The position numbers and the translations under genes were made by a program. The notes below the pieces were generated by a model that did no database searches, was not told the DNA's origin, and saw only the letters and a list, made by a program, of their open reading frames with translations. 53,604 nucleotides of DNA from Lysobacteraceae bacterium NML91-0213. Lineage in GTDB: Bacteria > Pseudomonadota > Gammaproteobacteria > Xanthomonadales > Xanthomonadaceae. The stretch's first letter is position 1. Each line of letters begins with the position of its first letter. The stretch lies in contig NWQL01000002.1 in assembly GCA_002798175.1 (NCBI GenBank), positions 329,850-383,453 on the forward strand, read 5' to 3'. Shown piece after piece: positions 37,682-51,462 of this stretch.

Positions 37682-38908
37682 ATGCCGGCACGGCTGACCC
37701 CGGAGGTGCGCCAGTACCTGCTGATCACCGGCAACTACTGGGCGTTCACCCTCACCGATGGCGCGCTGCGCATGCTGGTGGTGCTGCAGTTCCACCAGCT
37801 TGGCTACAGCCCGCTGCAGATCGCGATGCTGTTCCTGTTCTACGAGGTCTTTGGCGTCGTGACCAACCTAGTGGGCGGATGGCTGGGCGCCCGCATCGGT
37901 CTGAACCGAACGATGAATATCGGGCTGGCGCTGCAGGTGGTCGCGCTGGCGATGCTGTTGGTCCCGACCACCTGGCTCGTGGTCCCTTGGGTGATGGCAG
38001 CGCAGGCCTTGTCGGGCGTGGCCAAGGATCTCAACAAGATGAGCGCGAAGAGCAGCGTCAAACTGCTGATCCCGGCTGACCAGCAAGGAGCGCTCTACCG
38101 CTGGGTCGCGGCGCTGACCGGCTCCAAGAACGCGCTCAAGGGCGTCGGGTTCTTCATGGGCGGGGCGCTGCTGACGGCCATCGGCTTCCGGCCGGCGATC
38201 CTGCTCATGGCGGTAGGCCTGGCCCTGGTCTGGCTCCTGAGCTTGGCGACCCTGAAACGCGATCTCGGCAAAGCCAGCGGCAAGCCGAAGTTCCGCGACA
38301 TCTTTTCCAAGAGTCGGGCGATCAACCAGTTGTCAGGCGCACGCATGTTCCTGTTCGGCGCCCGTGACGTGTGGTTCGTCGTCGCGTTGCCGGTATTTTT
38401 AGCCGAAGTGTTGGGCTGGGACTTCTGGCAGGTGGGCGGCTTCCTGGCAGCATGGGTGATCGCCTACGGATTCGTGCAGGGCTCGGCGCCTTACTTCACC
38501 GGACGTCGTAGAGGCGCCGTCCCCGACGGTCGCGCGGCGTGCGGCTGGGCGGCCGCCCTCGCCGTTGTCCCAGCGGCGATGGCCATGCTGCTCTTCCTCG
38601 GCATCGCGCCGCAGCGGGTGTTGCTAGTGGGTTTGAGTGTCTTCGGGGGCCTCTTCGCAATCAACTCGTCACTGCACAGCTATCTCATTGTTAGCTATGC
38701 CGATGCGGATGGGGTGTCATTGGACGTCGGCTTCTATTACATGGCCAATGCACTGGGCCGGTTGCTGGGCACCGTCCTTTCGGGTTGGGTTTACCAAACC
38801 GCAGGAATAGAGGCCTGTCTCGCCATATCCGCGGTGCTGGTCACACTAGCCACCATTTCGTCGATCGGATTGCCGCGGCGCCATGTCATTGGAGGGTCAT
38901 CCCCGTAG
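37682..38908 (+). CDS. arsJ: ArsJ, organoarsenical MFS efflux protein
   Basis: 408 residues with 12 membrane helices. The N-terminus VRQYLLITGNYWAFTLTDGALRMLVVLQFHQLGYSPLQIAMLFLFYE and the AKDLNKMSAKSSVKLLIP segment are ArsJ signatures. It exports 1-arseno-3-phosphoglycerate, which breaks down outside, giving arsenate resistance without reduction. The last gene of the ars operon. Confidence 0.94.
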   Translation: MPARLTPEVRQYLLITGNYWAFTLTDGALRMLVVLQFHQLGYSPLQIAMLFLFYEVFGVVTNLVGGWLGARIGLNRTMNIGLALQVVALAMLLVPTTWLVVPWVMAAQALSGVAKDLNKMSAKSSVKLLIPADQQGALYRWVAALTGSKNALKGVGFFMGGALLTAIGFRPAILLMAVGLALVWLLSLATLKRDLGKASGKPKFRDIFSKSRAINQLSGARMFLFGARDVWFVVALPVFLAEVLGWDFWQVGGFLAAWVIAYGFVQGSAPYFTGRRRGAVPDGRAACGWAAALAVVPAAMAMLLFLGIAPQRVLLVGLSVFGGLFAINSSLHSYLIVSYADADGVSLDVGFYYMANALGRLLGTVLSGWVYQTAGIEACLAISAVLVTLATISSIGLPRRHVIGGSSP

Positions 38909-39557
38909 GGCCCATGGGTCGACTATTAGGCCGGTGGCGCAATGGACGGGGCCCTTGGTAGCTGTCGCAGACAGCCGAACCGCCGTTGCTCACCGGCCCT
39001 GAGTCGAACGCGCGGTCGACAACTAAAGCCAGAATGGTCGACGCCCGGTTCTTGCCGGCAACCGACGTTGACACAACAGGGGCAGGCTAGGGGATTAGGG
39101 CTGGTTATCGGGGGTAGGGCGGATGGCTCCTTTCGACCCAAAGCGGACGTCTCGTTGGAACATCGCGCACCACTTCGTCCCACGGATCACTCAGGCAGCC
39201 AAGCCCGACCGCATGACCTCGTAGAGCGCAGTCCGGGTATTGTTGTCTGCCATCGAAGGGCTAGCAGCCCATGCAACGGCAAGAGCCCCTAGGAAGAGAC
39301 TGAGCCGGGGCATCCCGGCGGCTCCCGGCGAGGTCAGTGTCCCCGCGCATGAAATCGAACCGCTGCAGCAGGCGCACCAGTTCCTGGACACGCACTGTCG
39401 TCGGGGCTGCGCGATCACCAGCCGTGCCAGTGCGGCAGCGGAAACAAGTACAAGCGGTGCCATGGCCGACAACTGGAACGCGCCTTTTCCCTGTAGCCCT
39501 CTCGACGCATTCAGCGGAATTGTATAACCCCATCATCCGCAGGTACCCTGCGCGGCC
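38909..39557. other. Intergenic region between arsJ and czcI
   Basis: No convincing gene. It holds a G-rich repeat (39089-39119) shared with 47384-47414. A weak reverse frame (39191-39472) contains a signal-like stretch but no ribosome site and no recognisable domain. A -10-like TATAAC near 39521 could belong to the czcI promoter. Confidence 0.6.
39089..39119 (+). repeat. Short G-rich dispersed repeat, copy 1
   Basis: 31 bases beginning AGGGGATTAGGG. They match 47384-47414 at 27 of 31 positions in the same orientation. An AGCGGACG element lies within 60 bases of both copies. The two copies bracket the czc/CDF block. Confidence 0.6.
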
Positions 39558-39950
39558 ATGACCCGCCTGCATCCCCGCTTCTTGTTGCCGCTCCTGCGCG
39601 TCGTCGTGCTGGGTGTGCTTGCGTTGGGGCTGGCGTTCCAACCGGTGATGACAGCCGCCGGCGAGATGCATGAGCTCGCGCACGATCCGTCTGGCGCGCA
39701 CAGCCACGGCCCGCATGCCAACGATCTGGACCCGGAGTTCGCCGCGGCGGACGCGCACGATCAGGACGGATCGGAGACGTTGCACCTGTTGCTGGATTTC
39801 GCCCATTGCTGTGGTTCAGCCGCGGCCGTGTTGCCGGTTCTGGATTCATTTTCCACTCAACCGGTCGCCGGTCGAATGGGGGTCGAAAAAGCGTCGCCCC
39901 CGGCCGCCTCGCGTCTGCCGAGCCCATTCAAGCCTCCGATCTTCGGATGA
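39558..39950 (+). CDS. czcI: CzcI-like exported protein of the czc operon
   Basis: 130 residues. A signal segment (LLPLLRVVVLGVLALGLAFQPVMTAAG) is followed by a His/Asp-rich part (MHELAHDPSGAHSHGPHANDLDPEFAAADAHDQDG) and LHLLLDFAHCCG. It ends FKPPIFG. Proteins like this precede czcC in xanthomonads and are named CzcI family; they probably bind or sense divalent metals in the periplasm. 56 bases before czcC. Confidence 0.75.
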   Translation: MTRLHPRFLLPLLRVVVLGVLALGLAFQPVMTAAGEMHELAHDPSGAHSHGPHANDLDPEFAAADAHDQDGSETLHLLLDFAHCCGSAAAVLPVLDSFSTQPVAGRMGVEKASPPAASRLPSPFKPPIFG

Positions 39951-40006
39951 CCGCGCCGTCGGCCTGATGCCGACTCCCGTCAATTCGATTCATCGGAGCA
40001 ACCCCC

Positions 40007-41283
40007 ATGCGTTTGCGATCAGCGGCCCTGGCCGCGTTCGTCGCCGTGTGTGCCGTGGCATTCCCCACGCACGCCGCCGACCCCCTCACCCTGGACGACG
40101 CTTTCCTCCGCGTTGCCGATACACACCCCGATCTGCGCCTGTTTGGCGCCCGCCATGAGGCCCTGAAAGCCGAACTGGATCGCTCCTCGTTGCGCCCGGC
40201 GCTGGTCGCTGGAGCCGAGGTCGAGAACGTGCTCGGTACCGGCCCGGCCAGCGGCCTGGATGGCGCCGAGATCACGCTGAGCCTCGCCTCCGTGCTGGAG
40301 CGCGGCGGCAAGCTCGATGCCCGCCGCACGCTCGCGCAAAGCCGGATCGATGCGCTGGCCATCGGGCGCGAGGCGCGGCGGTTGGATCTCCTGGCCGAAG
40401 TGGCCCGCCGCTACCTAGCAGTCGTCGGTGCGCAGCGCGAAGGCGAGCTTGCGCAGTTGGGCGTCGACCAGCGCGATCGCACCGTTGCTGCGGCGCGCCG
40501 GCGTCACGAGGCTGGCGCTTCGCCCGAGTCGGTCGTACTCACCGCCCAGGCGGCCTTTGCGCGGGCCGAACTGGATAGCGCCCGTGCCCGGCAACGTGAG
40601 GCGGCCGCCCGCCAGCACCTCGCGGCCTTGTGGGGCGAGCGAAATCCCGCATTTGAGATCGTCGGCGGCGATCCGCTGGATGTGCCCCAGGTCGCGGACT
40701 TCGCGGTACTCGCCGATTGGTTGCAACGCACTCCCGAGCTGGCGCAGTTCGTCGACCAGCAGCGCATTGGCGAGGCGCGCCTGCAGCTGGCACGCAGCGA
40801 AGCGACCCCCGACTTCGACTGGCAGGTGGGCGTGCGACGGATGGCGGAGGGCGATGACTTCGGCTTGGTCGGCAGTGTCTCTATCCCGCTGGGCACCACT
40901 CGCCGGGCACAGCCGGGCATCCGTGCCGCACGCGCCGAGTTGACAGCGCTGGAAATCGAACGGGAGGCCATGGGGCTGTCGCTCTACTCCACCCTCGCTG
41001 AGGCGCATGGCCGCTTCGGGGTGGCCCGCCTGGAAGCACAGCGGCTAGGTGAGGACGTGCTTCCACGTCTGGCCAAGGCCGAAGCCGCGGCCGCCACCGC
41101 GTACCGCGCAGGCGCCGCCAGTTATCTGGAGTGGTCGAGCCTGCAGGCGGAGCACGCCGCCGCACGGCAGCAACAGCTGGCGGCGGCGCTGGAAGCCCAG
41201 CGCGCCCTGATCGAGATCCAGCGGCTGACCGGCCAGGCATTCGTCGCCGGCCCGGGCCCGCAAGACAACCAAGGAGCAACCCC

Positions 41284-41287
<4 letters not shown>
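40007..41287 (+). CDS. czcC: CzcC, outer-membrane efflux protein
   Basis: 426 residues with a Sec signal ending THAA. OEP repeats cover the rest (LTLDDAFLRVADTHPDLRLFGARHEALKAELDRSS...LASVLERGGKLDARR). A GGAG lies seven or so bases before the ATG. It overlaps czcB by 4 bases. Outer-membrane channel of the Co/Zn/Cd RND pump. Confidence 0.9.
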
Positions 41288-45454
<4,167 letters not shown>

Positions 45455-45455
45455 G

Positions 45456-46049
45456 TTGAGTGAAGAGAAGATCGAGATACACGACGCGCACCAGCGCCGG
45501 ATCCTGTTGATCGTCCTCGCCCTGAACCTCGCGCTTGCCGCGGGGTTCGGGGTCACGGGCGTCGCCGCCGGCTCAAGCGCTCTGATCGCAAATGGACTGG
45601 ACAATGCGTCCGACAGCGCCGTCTACATCATCACCCTGCTCGCACTCAGTCGCTCACAAGCCTGGAAACGGTCGGCGGCCAAAGTGTCCGGCTGGCTGCT
45701 GATCCTGTTCGCCGCTGGGATCCTGGTCGACGTGGGCCGTCGGTTCCTGGGTGACGCCGAGCCCATTGGTACGACGATGATGGTGATGGCGCTGGGGGCC
45801 GGCCTGGTAAACGCGACATGCGTGTGGCTGCTCAAGAAAATCCGGCAGGCCAATGTGAACGTGCGTGCCGCGACGACCTTCAGCACCAACGATTTCATCG
45901 CCAACGCAGGCGTGCTCGTGGGTGGCGGACTGGTGCTGTGGACCGGGCGGGCCTGGCCCGACCTCGTCGTGGGGCTCGCAGTGGCGGCGATCGCCCTGAA
46001 AGGGGGCATCGAGATCCTGCAGGATGCCCGTGGCGAAGAGGACGCTTGA
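45456..46049 (+). CDS. Cation diffusion facilitator (CDF) family transporter
   Basis: 197 residues from a TTG at 45456 with GGAGG upstream. Five or six membrane helices hold SALIANGLDNASDSAVYIITLLAL (metal site D...D region in helix 2) and FSTNDFIANAGVLVGGGLVLWTGRAWPDLVVGL (N/D site in helix 5). The usual cytosolic C-terminal domain is missing, so it is a short form. Probably a Zn/Cd/Co exporter across the inner membrane, co-transcribed with czcCBA. Confidence 0.88.
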   Translation: MSEEKIEIHDAHQRRILLIVLALNLALAAGFGVTGVAAGSSALIANGLDNASDSAVYIITLLALSRSQAWKRSAAKVSGWLLILFAAGILVDVGRRFLGDAEPIGTTMMVMALGAGLVNATCVWLLKKIRQANVNVRAATTFSTNDFIANAGVLVGGGLVLWTGRAWPDLVVGLAVAAIALKGGIEILQDARGEEDA

Positions 46050-46057
46050 GTGCCGAC

Positions 46058-46453
46058 CTAGGATGGCGGGTGGCGCAGCGTGTCGAGGATGGCGCACTGG
46101 CCGCGCTCGCCGCCGCTGCAACTGCCAATCACCCGTTCGAGCTCCGAGGCCATCCGCTGAAGGTCGTTTAGCCGGTTCCGGATGTCCAGCAGGTGCCCGC
46201 GGGCAAGACGGTCGACATCCTGGCAGGACAACCCGTCGTCTTCGGCCAGGCCCAGCAGGCTGCGGATCTCCTCCAGCGAGAAGCCCAGTTCGCGTCCGCG
46301 GCTGATGAAGCGCAGCCGATCCGCGTCGGCGGGACGGTAGTCGCGATACCCGCCCGCCGTGCGCGGCGGGGCAGGCAACAACCCGATGCGCTCGTAGTAG
46401 CGCACGGTTTCGGGATGGCACCCGCTGCGCTCCGCGACCTCTCCGATCTTCAT
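46058..46453 (-). CDS. CadR/PbrR-like MerR-family divalent-metal regulator
   Basis: 131 residues from the ATG at 46453. The winged helix (MKIGEVAERSGCHPETVRYYERIGLLP) is followed by cysteines at 77, 112 and 120, as in the Cd/Pb sensors CadR and PbrR (C77, C112, C119). It is divergent from the CDF gene at 46542 and convergent with the one at 46049. Probably activates the divergent stretched promoter in response to Cd, Pb or Zn. Confidence 0.9.
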   Translation of the reverse strand: MKIGEVAERSGCHPETVRYYERIGLLPAPPRTAGGYRDYRPADADRLRFISRGRELGFSLEEIRSLLGLAEDDGLSCQDVDRLARGHLLDIRNRLNDLQRMASELERVIGSCSGGERGQCAILDTLRHPPS

Positions 46454-46457
46454 GGGC

Positions 46458-46488
46458 TTGACTCTGTAGCGACTCCGGGGTTTAGGAT
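46458..46488 (+). promoter_or_regulatory. MerR-type promoter of the second CDF gene
   Basis: -35 TTGACT (46458-46463), a 19-base spacer, and -10 TAGGAT (46483-46488). The start TTGACTCTGTAGC resembles PbrR/ZntR operators (TTGACTCT). The regulator's own ATG lies 5 bases away on the other strand, so both are controlled from here. Confidence 0.82.
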
Positions 46489-46541
46489 CGCCGACCTGGA
46501 AGCGGGCCGCAAATCCTCGGACGCCCGCTCGACTCGGAGAC

Positions 46542-47171
46542 ATGATCATGAGTGATTCGTGCGGCTGCGGAAGCACGGTGGATATCCGCGCCCTGGAGGC
46601 GGGGCAGCGGCGCGTGTTGATGATCGTGCTGGCAATCAACATCGCCAGCTTCGTGATGATGATCACCGCAGCGATCTACAGCGGCTCGTCCTCGTTGCTG
46701 TCGGGCAGCCTCGACAACCTCGGTGATGCGTTGACCTATCTGCTGAGCCTGGCAGTGATCGGCGCGAGCCTGCGCGCCAAGGCCAGGGTGGCGTTGTTCA
46801 AGGGATTGCTGATCCTCGGTGCCGCGGTTGCGGTCGCCATCCAGATCGGCTGGCGCCTGGCCCACCCGGAGGTGCCGATCTTCGAGGCCATCGGCATCGC
46901 CGCCGTGATCAATCTTGCGTTCAACGCCTTGTGCCTGTGGCTGCTTACCCCGTACCGCTTTGGCGACGTGAACATGTCATCGGCCTGGGAGTGCTCGCGC
47001 AATGACCTGTACGAGGGTGTTGCGGTGCTGCTGGCAGCCGCCGGCGTGTGGCTGTTCGATGCCGGCTGGCCCGATCTGGTCATCGCCGGTGGACTGTTGC
47101 TGATGTTTCTGCGGTCCTCCGCTCGGGTACTCCGCATGGCTTGGCGGAGTTACCGGGACGAGGTGAAATAA
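46542..47171 (+). CDS. CDF cation transporter with N-terminal CGCG motif
   Basis: 209 residues. The N-terminus MIMSDSCGCGSTVD has a Cys pair likely to bind metal. About six helices follow, with SLLSGSLDNLGDALTYLLSL (helix 2 metal residues) and SRNDLYEGVAVLLAAAGVWLFDAGWPDLVIAGGLLL. It is paralogous to the CDF at 45.5 kb but clearly divergent. It also lacks a full C-terminal domain. Under the CadR-like stretched promoter, it probably exports Zn, Cd or Pb. Confidence 0.88.
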   Translation: MIMSDSCGCGSTVDIRALEAGQRRVLMIVLAINIASFVMMITAAIYSGSSSLLSGSLDNLGDALTYLLSLAVIGASLRAKARVALFKGLLILGAAVAVAIQIGWRLAHPEVPIFEAIGIAAVINLAFNALCLWLLTPYRFGDVNMSSAWECSRNDLYEGVAVLLAAAGVWLFDAGWPDLVIAGGLLLMFLRSSARVLRMAWRSYRDEVK

Positions 47172-47621
47172 CGAGTTACGGCCCGTTGTCCGGTCCTCGA
47201 AGAAGAAATGCTCCGTTCTGACGCGTGGCTGGAGCGGCCAAGAAAGTCAGCTATGACAGGCAGTTAGCTCACCTTTGGCCGTTTTTTACACGAATCCCTG
47301 CCGACCCTCTGAAAGAGTGGATTCGAAGCGGCAGTTCGGGTCAGCCAGAACGTCCGCTTCTGGCCGGTAGCGGACGTTGGGGCAGGGGATTAGGGATGTT
47401 TATCAGGGGCAGGGGGCAACCGTCCTTCAAGTGTCCGATCACCTTACTAGGAGCGAATTCATGCTTGCTCTGCGAAGCGTGTTCGACGGGTGTGTCCAAG
47501 CCACCTCGCCGTCGGTCCCGGCAGACATGGCCATCCGTCTGCCGCCCAACCCGTAGCGTCTCAGCATGTGCGATTGGGATGCTGTAACGTTGAGGGGAAC
47601 CTATCCCTTAGGGTCGCCTCA
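47172..47621. other. Intergenic region between the CDF and TIR genes
   Basis: No gene is supported. A hairpin GTCCGCT...AGCGGAC lies at 47352-47375 (7-bp stem), directly before the G-rich repeat copy at 47384-47414. A weak GGCC-type stem followed by TTTTTT near 47280 may end the CDF transcript. The metal and defence blocks meet here. Confidence 0.55.
47384..47414 (+). repeat. Short G-rich dispersed repeat, copy 2
   Basis: Partner of 39089-39119, same strand, 27 of 31 bases identical. It follows a 7-bp-stem hairpin carrying the AGCGGAC element. Together they flank 8.3 kb holding the czc, CDF and MerR genes. Confidence 0.6.
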
Positions 47622-47906
47622 ATGATCAAAATCTCCGGTTTGGACACATTGACCCAACAGCTGGATCAGGCTCAGAAAGCCTTCGAAGAGTTGGATGGCG
47701 AACTTGGAGTGGTCAATTTCGACCCTAACGATCCCGCCAGTATTGAAGCCGCGATCCAGGAGGTCGAAGTGCTGGTCGATACCAAGGCGCGTCCTTGGAC
47801 GGACAATCCTCTGGTCTCGCAAGTTGTTGAAGGGATGAAGGAACAGTACCGACAAGCGATCATCGATCGTGCAGCCGCTGCGCGCCTGGAGGCCGAAGGG
47901 GAATGA
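47622..47906 (+). CDS. Small acidic protein preceding the TIR effector
   Basis: 94 residues from the ATG at 47622 (MIKISGLDTLTQQLDQAQKAFEELDGELG...). It is soluble, acidic and probably helical, with no signal peptide. Its stop overlaps the TIR gene start (ATGA). I do not recognise a named family. Tight coupling suggests a partner, sensor or inhibitor of the downstream TIR protein. Confidence 0.7.
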   Translation: MIKISGLDTLTQQLDQAQKAFEELDGELGVVNFDPNDPASIEAAIQEVEVLVDTKARPWTDNPLVSQVVEGMKEQYRQAIIDRAAAARLEAEGE

Positions 47907-48802
47907 CCGCAGTCGATCTGTTTGAGCAAATCAATGCTGCAGTTCTGGATTTGCAAGCGTCAGAGTTCCAGAGCTATGAGCGACCGCTACGACGTTTAGA
48001 CCAACTGCTCGGCCATCCCGACCTTGAGACAGCCAACCGTTTGCTTTCAGAGGGACTGGATCTGCAGGCCTTCCTCGACGAGTGTGAGAAAACGGGCGGG
48101 GGCATGTCGGGAAGCCACCGTCTGGTTTGGCCGGATGACCCCACCCAGCAATTGGGGATGATGCTACTGGTGGTGAAGGATCTGGCATCCCGCCCGGATG
48201 ACGCGCTGAGCTTCTGCCATCAGTATTTCTACTCAGGCCGTTCCGTTGTTGCTGGCATCCACTCAATGACACGTCAGTTGCTCATTCCTTTCGTGAGGGA
48301 TTACAAGACTTACGTGCTCAGCCACGGTCGCATTGAGAGCAAAGTCATCATTCCACAATCTAACCGGGTTTTTATCGTCCATGGTCACGACGGCGAATCA
48401 AGGGAGGCCGTGGCCCGTTTTCTGACGCGGGTTGGTCTGGATCCGGTAATCCTCCATGAACAGGCCAATCGCGGTCGCACCATCATCGAGAAGGTCGAGG
48501 CCAATAGTGACGTGGGATTCGCAGTAGTACTACTCACTCCGGACGACGAAGGACGAGCGCTGGGAGCCGACAAGCTAGAGTCTCGCGCCCGCCAGAACGT
48601 ACTGCTTGAACTTGGCTACTTTATTGCTCGACTGGGGCGGGAGAACGTATGCACGTTTAAGCGCGGCGACCTCGAGATTCCAAGCGATTTCGCCGGCGTC
48701 GTCTGGTCGACAATGGACACAAATGGTGCATGGAAGCAGGAGTTGGCCAAAGAGCTGGCAGCCGCGGGATACGGGATTGATTGGAATCTTGTGATGCGGT
48801 AG
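47903..48802 (+). CDS. TIR-like nucleotide-binding domain effector (antiphage candidate)
   Basis: 299 residues. An N-terminal helical part (about 1-145) is followed by a TIR-like domain beginning RVFIVHGHDGESREAVARFL (near 155). HEQANRGRTIIEKVEANSDVGFAVVLLTPDDEG and NVLLELGYFIARLGRENVCTF follow, with the Glu in LLELGYF (near 234) at the expected NADase position. This is the PF10137-type domain of the bacterial TIR-like/CAP12 group, usually an NAD-degrading abortive-infection effector. No cyclase, Argonaute or SIR2 gene is adjacent. The trigger is unknown. Confidence 0.82.
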   Translation: MTAVDLFEQINAAVLDLQASEFQSYERPLRRLDQLLGHPDLETANRLLSEGLDLQAFLDECEKTGGGMSGSHRLVWPDDPTQQLGMMLLVVKDLASRPDDALSFCHQYFYSGRSVVAGIHSMTRQLLIPFVRDYKTYVLSHGRIESKVIIPQSNRVFIVHGHDGESREAVARFLTRVGLDPVILHEQANRGRTIIEKVEANSDVGFAVVLLTPDDEGRALGADKLESRARQNVLLELGYFIARLGRENVCTFKRGDLEIPSDFAGVVWSTMDTNGAWKQELAKELAAAGYGIDWNLVMR

Positions 48803-48839
48803 TCCTGCGTCGTCGAGCTAGCAAAAAGGGCGGTGAACC

Positions 48840-49391
48840 TTGGACTGGAATGCATTAGGCACATTGGGGACGTGGGCGGCTGTCTTGGTGGCCCTAGGTA
48901 TTGCTCTCAAGGACACCCTTGAACGCTGGAAGGAGCGTACGGCGCGGCATATTCTGACGGCTGCCAACATCCTTCCTGAGATTGCCCAATCTAGAAGCGC
49001 CTTCGAAACTCTACTCGACGAGACCGAGCGGGAGGCGCTGCCTGAACCTTCGGCAGAAGAGCTTCGCGAAGTCTGCGATCGATTCCAAGCGACCTCGAGG
49101 GAACTTGGGCTCCAGCATTTGACTGGTTACGCAGACCAAGTTGGTGCACTGCCAGAACATATCCTAGTTCCGTTGATCAAGGCGATGACTGTGGCCAGGA
49201 TGCTCAGACATAACGGTGCTATCGCCCAAGCGACTGACTGGGCCGAAACGGACGCTGGACTTCGCTATGCAGTGCATGAATGGCGCGAGCAGAGCCGAAG
49301 CATCGTTACTTCACTCAAGTGGGTCGAACAGGGAATTGAACGCCTTATGCGATCACGCCGCTGGAACAAACCCGAGACACTGAGCTGGTGA
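48840..49391 (+). CDS. Membrane-anchored protein of unknown function
   Basis: 183 residues from a TTG at 48840. An N-terminal hydrophobic segment (LGTLGTWAAVLVALGIAL) is followed by a long, mainly helical soluble domain (charged, rich in Glu and Arg). No motif is recognised. It lies 37 bases after the TIR gene on the same strand and may be its third partner, or an independent gene. The alternative start and lack of a strong ribosome site lower confidence. Confidence 0.6.
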   Translation: MDWNALGTLGTWAAVLVALGIALKDTLERWKERTARHILTAANILPEIAQSRSAFETLLDETEREALPEPSAEELREVCDRFQATSRELGLQHLTGYADQVGALPEHILVPLIKAMTVARMLRHNGAIAQATDWAETDAGLRYAVHEWREQSRSIVTSLKWVEQGIERLMRSRRWNKPETLSW

Positions 49392-49693
49392 CATCATCAT
49401 CCACCACCGCCAAATGGCGCGGCAGCCTGCTGGTTGTGCGCGAATCGTAAGATTTGTCGGGGGTCGGGGAGGGGAGGCCTTTGAGTGATCTGGCGAAGCG
49501 GGTAGCACATCCAGGACGCGCGTGCGCCCAGACTAGCCTGCAGCAACCGACCTTGAGCACCGGATATCCCGCACGTTAGCGAGCAGCCGAGGGCCTGATT
49601 GGCGCCCTCCCTAGCTGAGCCAGGACGCGCACCTCTGATAGACTTTCACCGATTCTCATCTACTTTGAGCCATGCACGTGGAGCGCAACTTTT
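49392..49693. other. Intergenic region upstream of the restriction genes
   Basis: No gene seen. G-rich and C-rich runs occur near 49456-49480. The region probably holds the promoter of the HTH-hsdMS operon, but I could not read a convincing -35/-10 pair. Confidence 0.5.
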
Positions 49694-49906
49694 GTGATCA
49701 CTGAGCCGTGGGTGACCGCTGATCAGGTCGCCCAGCATCTGGGCGTGGCGAAGGACACCGTTTATCGCTGGCGGGAGCGTAAAGGCCTGCCAGCACATCG
49801 CGTGGGGCGGCTCTGGAAATTCCAGCTGTCGGAAGTGGATGAATGGGTGCGTGCCGGCGGCGCCGATGAGGGGAAAGTGAACGATTCGATGGGAAACAAG
49901 TCATGA
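49694..49906 (+). CDS. Excisionase-like HTH protein heading the hsd operon
   Basis: 70 residues from a GTG at 49694. A MerR/excisionase-type helix-turn-helix covers most of it ([49 protein letters not shown]). The stop overlaps hsdM (ATGA). Such small genes commonly precede type I restriction operons and probably regulate them. Confidence 0.82.
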   Translation: MITEPWVTADQVAQHLGVAKDTVYRWRERKGLPAHRVGRLWKFQLSEVDEWVRAGGADEGKVNDSMGNKS

Positions 49907-51462
49907 CCGGTGCTCAGCAACGCGCAGCCCTGCAAAACCAAATCTGGAAGATTGCCAACGATGTCCGAGGCGCCGTCGACGGCTGGGACTTCAAGCAATA
50001 CGTGCTAGGCAGCCTGTTCTATCGCTTCATCAGCGAGAACTTTATCGCCTACATCACCGGCGGGGACGCCAGCGTGGACTACGCTGCCATGGCCGACGAT
50101 GACGAGACCATCCAGGCCGCCAAAGATGACGCCATCAAGACCAAGGGCTACTTCATCTACCCCAGCCAGCTGTTCGTCAATGTGGCGGCCAAGGCCAACA
50201 CCAACGCGCGTCTGAACACCGACTTGGCAGACATCTTCAAGGCCATCGAGGCTTCAGCCAGTGGCTATCCCTCCGAGCAGGACATCAAGGGTCTGTTTGC
50301 GGACTTTGACACCACCAGCAATCGCCTGGGCAACACCGTCAAGGACAAGAACACCCGGCTGGCCGCTGTGCTCAAGGGCGTGGCGGAACTGGACTTCGGC
50401 GGCTTTGATGCCAGCCATATCGACCTGTTCGGCGATGCCTACGAGTTCCTGATTTCCAACTACGCCGCTAACGCGGGCAAATCAGGCGGCGAGTTCTTCA
50501 CGCCACAGCAGGTGTCCAAGCTTATCGCGCAGTTGGCGATGCACGGCCAGACCAGCATCAACAAGATCTATGATCCGGCCTGCGGCTCGGGTTCGTTACT
50601 GTTGCAGGCGAAAAAGCAATTCGACGAGCACGTCATCGAAGACGGCTTCTTTGGGCAGGAAATCAACCACACCACGTACAACCTGGCGCGGATGAACATG
50701 TTCCTGCACAACATCAATTACGACAAGTTCCACATCCAACTGGGCAATACGCTGATCGAACCGCACTTTGGCGACGACAAGCCATTCGATGCCATCGTCT
50801 CCAACCCGCCCTATTCGGTGAATTGGATCGGCAGCGACGACCCCACGTTGATCAACGACGACCGCTTTGCCCCGGCCGGTGTACTCGCGCCCAAATCGAA
50901 GGCCGACTTTGCCTTTGTGCTGCATGCGCTGAGTTACCTCTCCAGCAAAGGTCGCGCTGCGATTGTCTGCTTCCCCGGCATCTTCTACCGGAGCGGCGCG
51001 GAGCAGAAGATTCGCAAGTACTTGATGAACAACAACTACGTGGAGAGCGTGATATCGCTGGCGCCCAACCTGTTCTACGGCACCACCATCGCCGTGAACA
51101 TTCTGGTGCTGTCCAAACACAAGACCGACACCGCCACCCAGTTCATCGACGCCAGCGGCCTGCTCAAGAAGGGCACCAACAACAACCTGCTGCTGGACGA
51201 GCACATCAAGGAAATCATGGCGGTGTTCGACAGCAAGGCCAATGTCGAGCACTTCGCCAAAATGGTGCCGTTGGAGCAGGTGGCTGCCAACGACTACAAC
51301 CTCTCGGTCAGCAGCTATGTGGAAGTCAAGGACAACCGCGAGGTGGTGGACATTGCCCAGCTCAATGCCGAGTTGAGAACCACGGTGGAACGAATAGACA
51401 AACTTCGCAAGGACATTGATGCCATCGTTGCGGAGGTTGAGGGCGAGGAAGTGGAGGCATGA
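49903..51462 (+). CDS. hsdM: HsdM, type I DNA adenine methyltransferase subunit
   Basis: 519 residues. An N-terminal helical HsdM_N domain is followed by the SAM-binding motif [13 protein letters not shown] (near 225) and the catalytic NPPY (near 302, SNPPYSVNW). N6-adenine methylation is therefore expected. It overlaps hsdS by 4 bases. The restriction subunit HsdR is not in the window and may lie beyond the right-hand IS. Confidence 0.94.
   Translation: MTGAQQRAALQNQIWKIANDVRGAVDGWDFKQYVLGSLFYRFISENFIAYITGGDASVDYAAMADDDETIQAAKDDAIKTKGYFIYPSQLFVNVAAKANTNARLNTDLADIFKAIEASASGYPSEQDIKGLFADFDTTSNRLGNTVKDKNTRLAAVLKGVAELDFGGFDASHIDLFGDAYEFLISNYAANAGKSGGEFFTPQQVSKLIAQLAMHGQTSINKIYDPACGSGSLLLQAKKQFDEHVIEDGFFGQEINHTTYNLARMNMFLHNINYDKFHIQLGNTLIEPHFGDDKPFDAIVSNPPYSVNWIGSDDPTLINDDRFAPAGVLAPKSKADFAFVLHALSYLSSKGRAAIVCFPGIFYRSGAEQKIRKYLMNNNYVESVISLAPNLFYGTTIAVNILVLSKHKTDTATQFIDASGLLKKGTNNNLLLDEHIKEIMAVFDSKANVEHFAKMVPLEQVAANDYNLSVSSYVEVKDNREVVDIAQLNAELRTTVERIDKLRKDIDAIVAEVEGEEVEA

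Noticed and set aside
39191..39472. 93-codon reverse frame with a signal-like stretch in the arsJ-czcI gap
   Set aside because: No ribosome site, no family likeness, and low-complexity Ala/Leu content expected from GC-rich non-coding DNA.
47225..47587. 120-codon frame between CDF and TIR genes
   Set aside because: It runs through the hairpin and G-rich repeat and has no recognisable domain.
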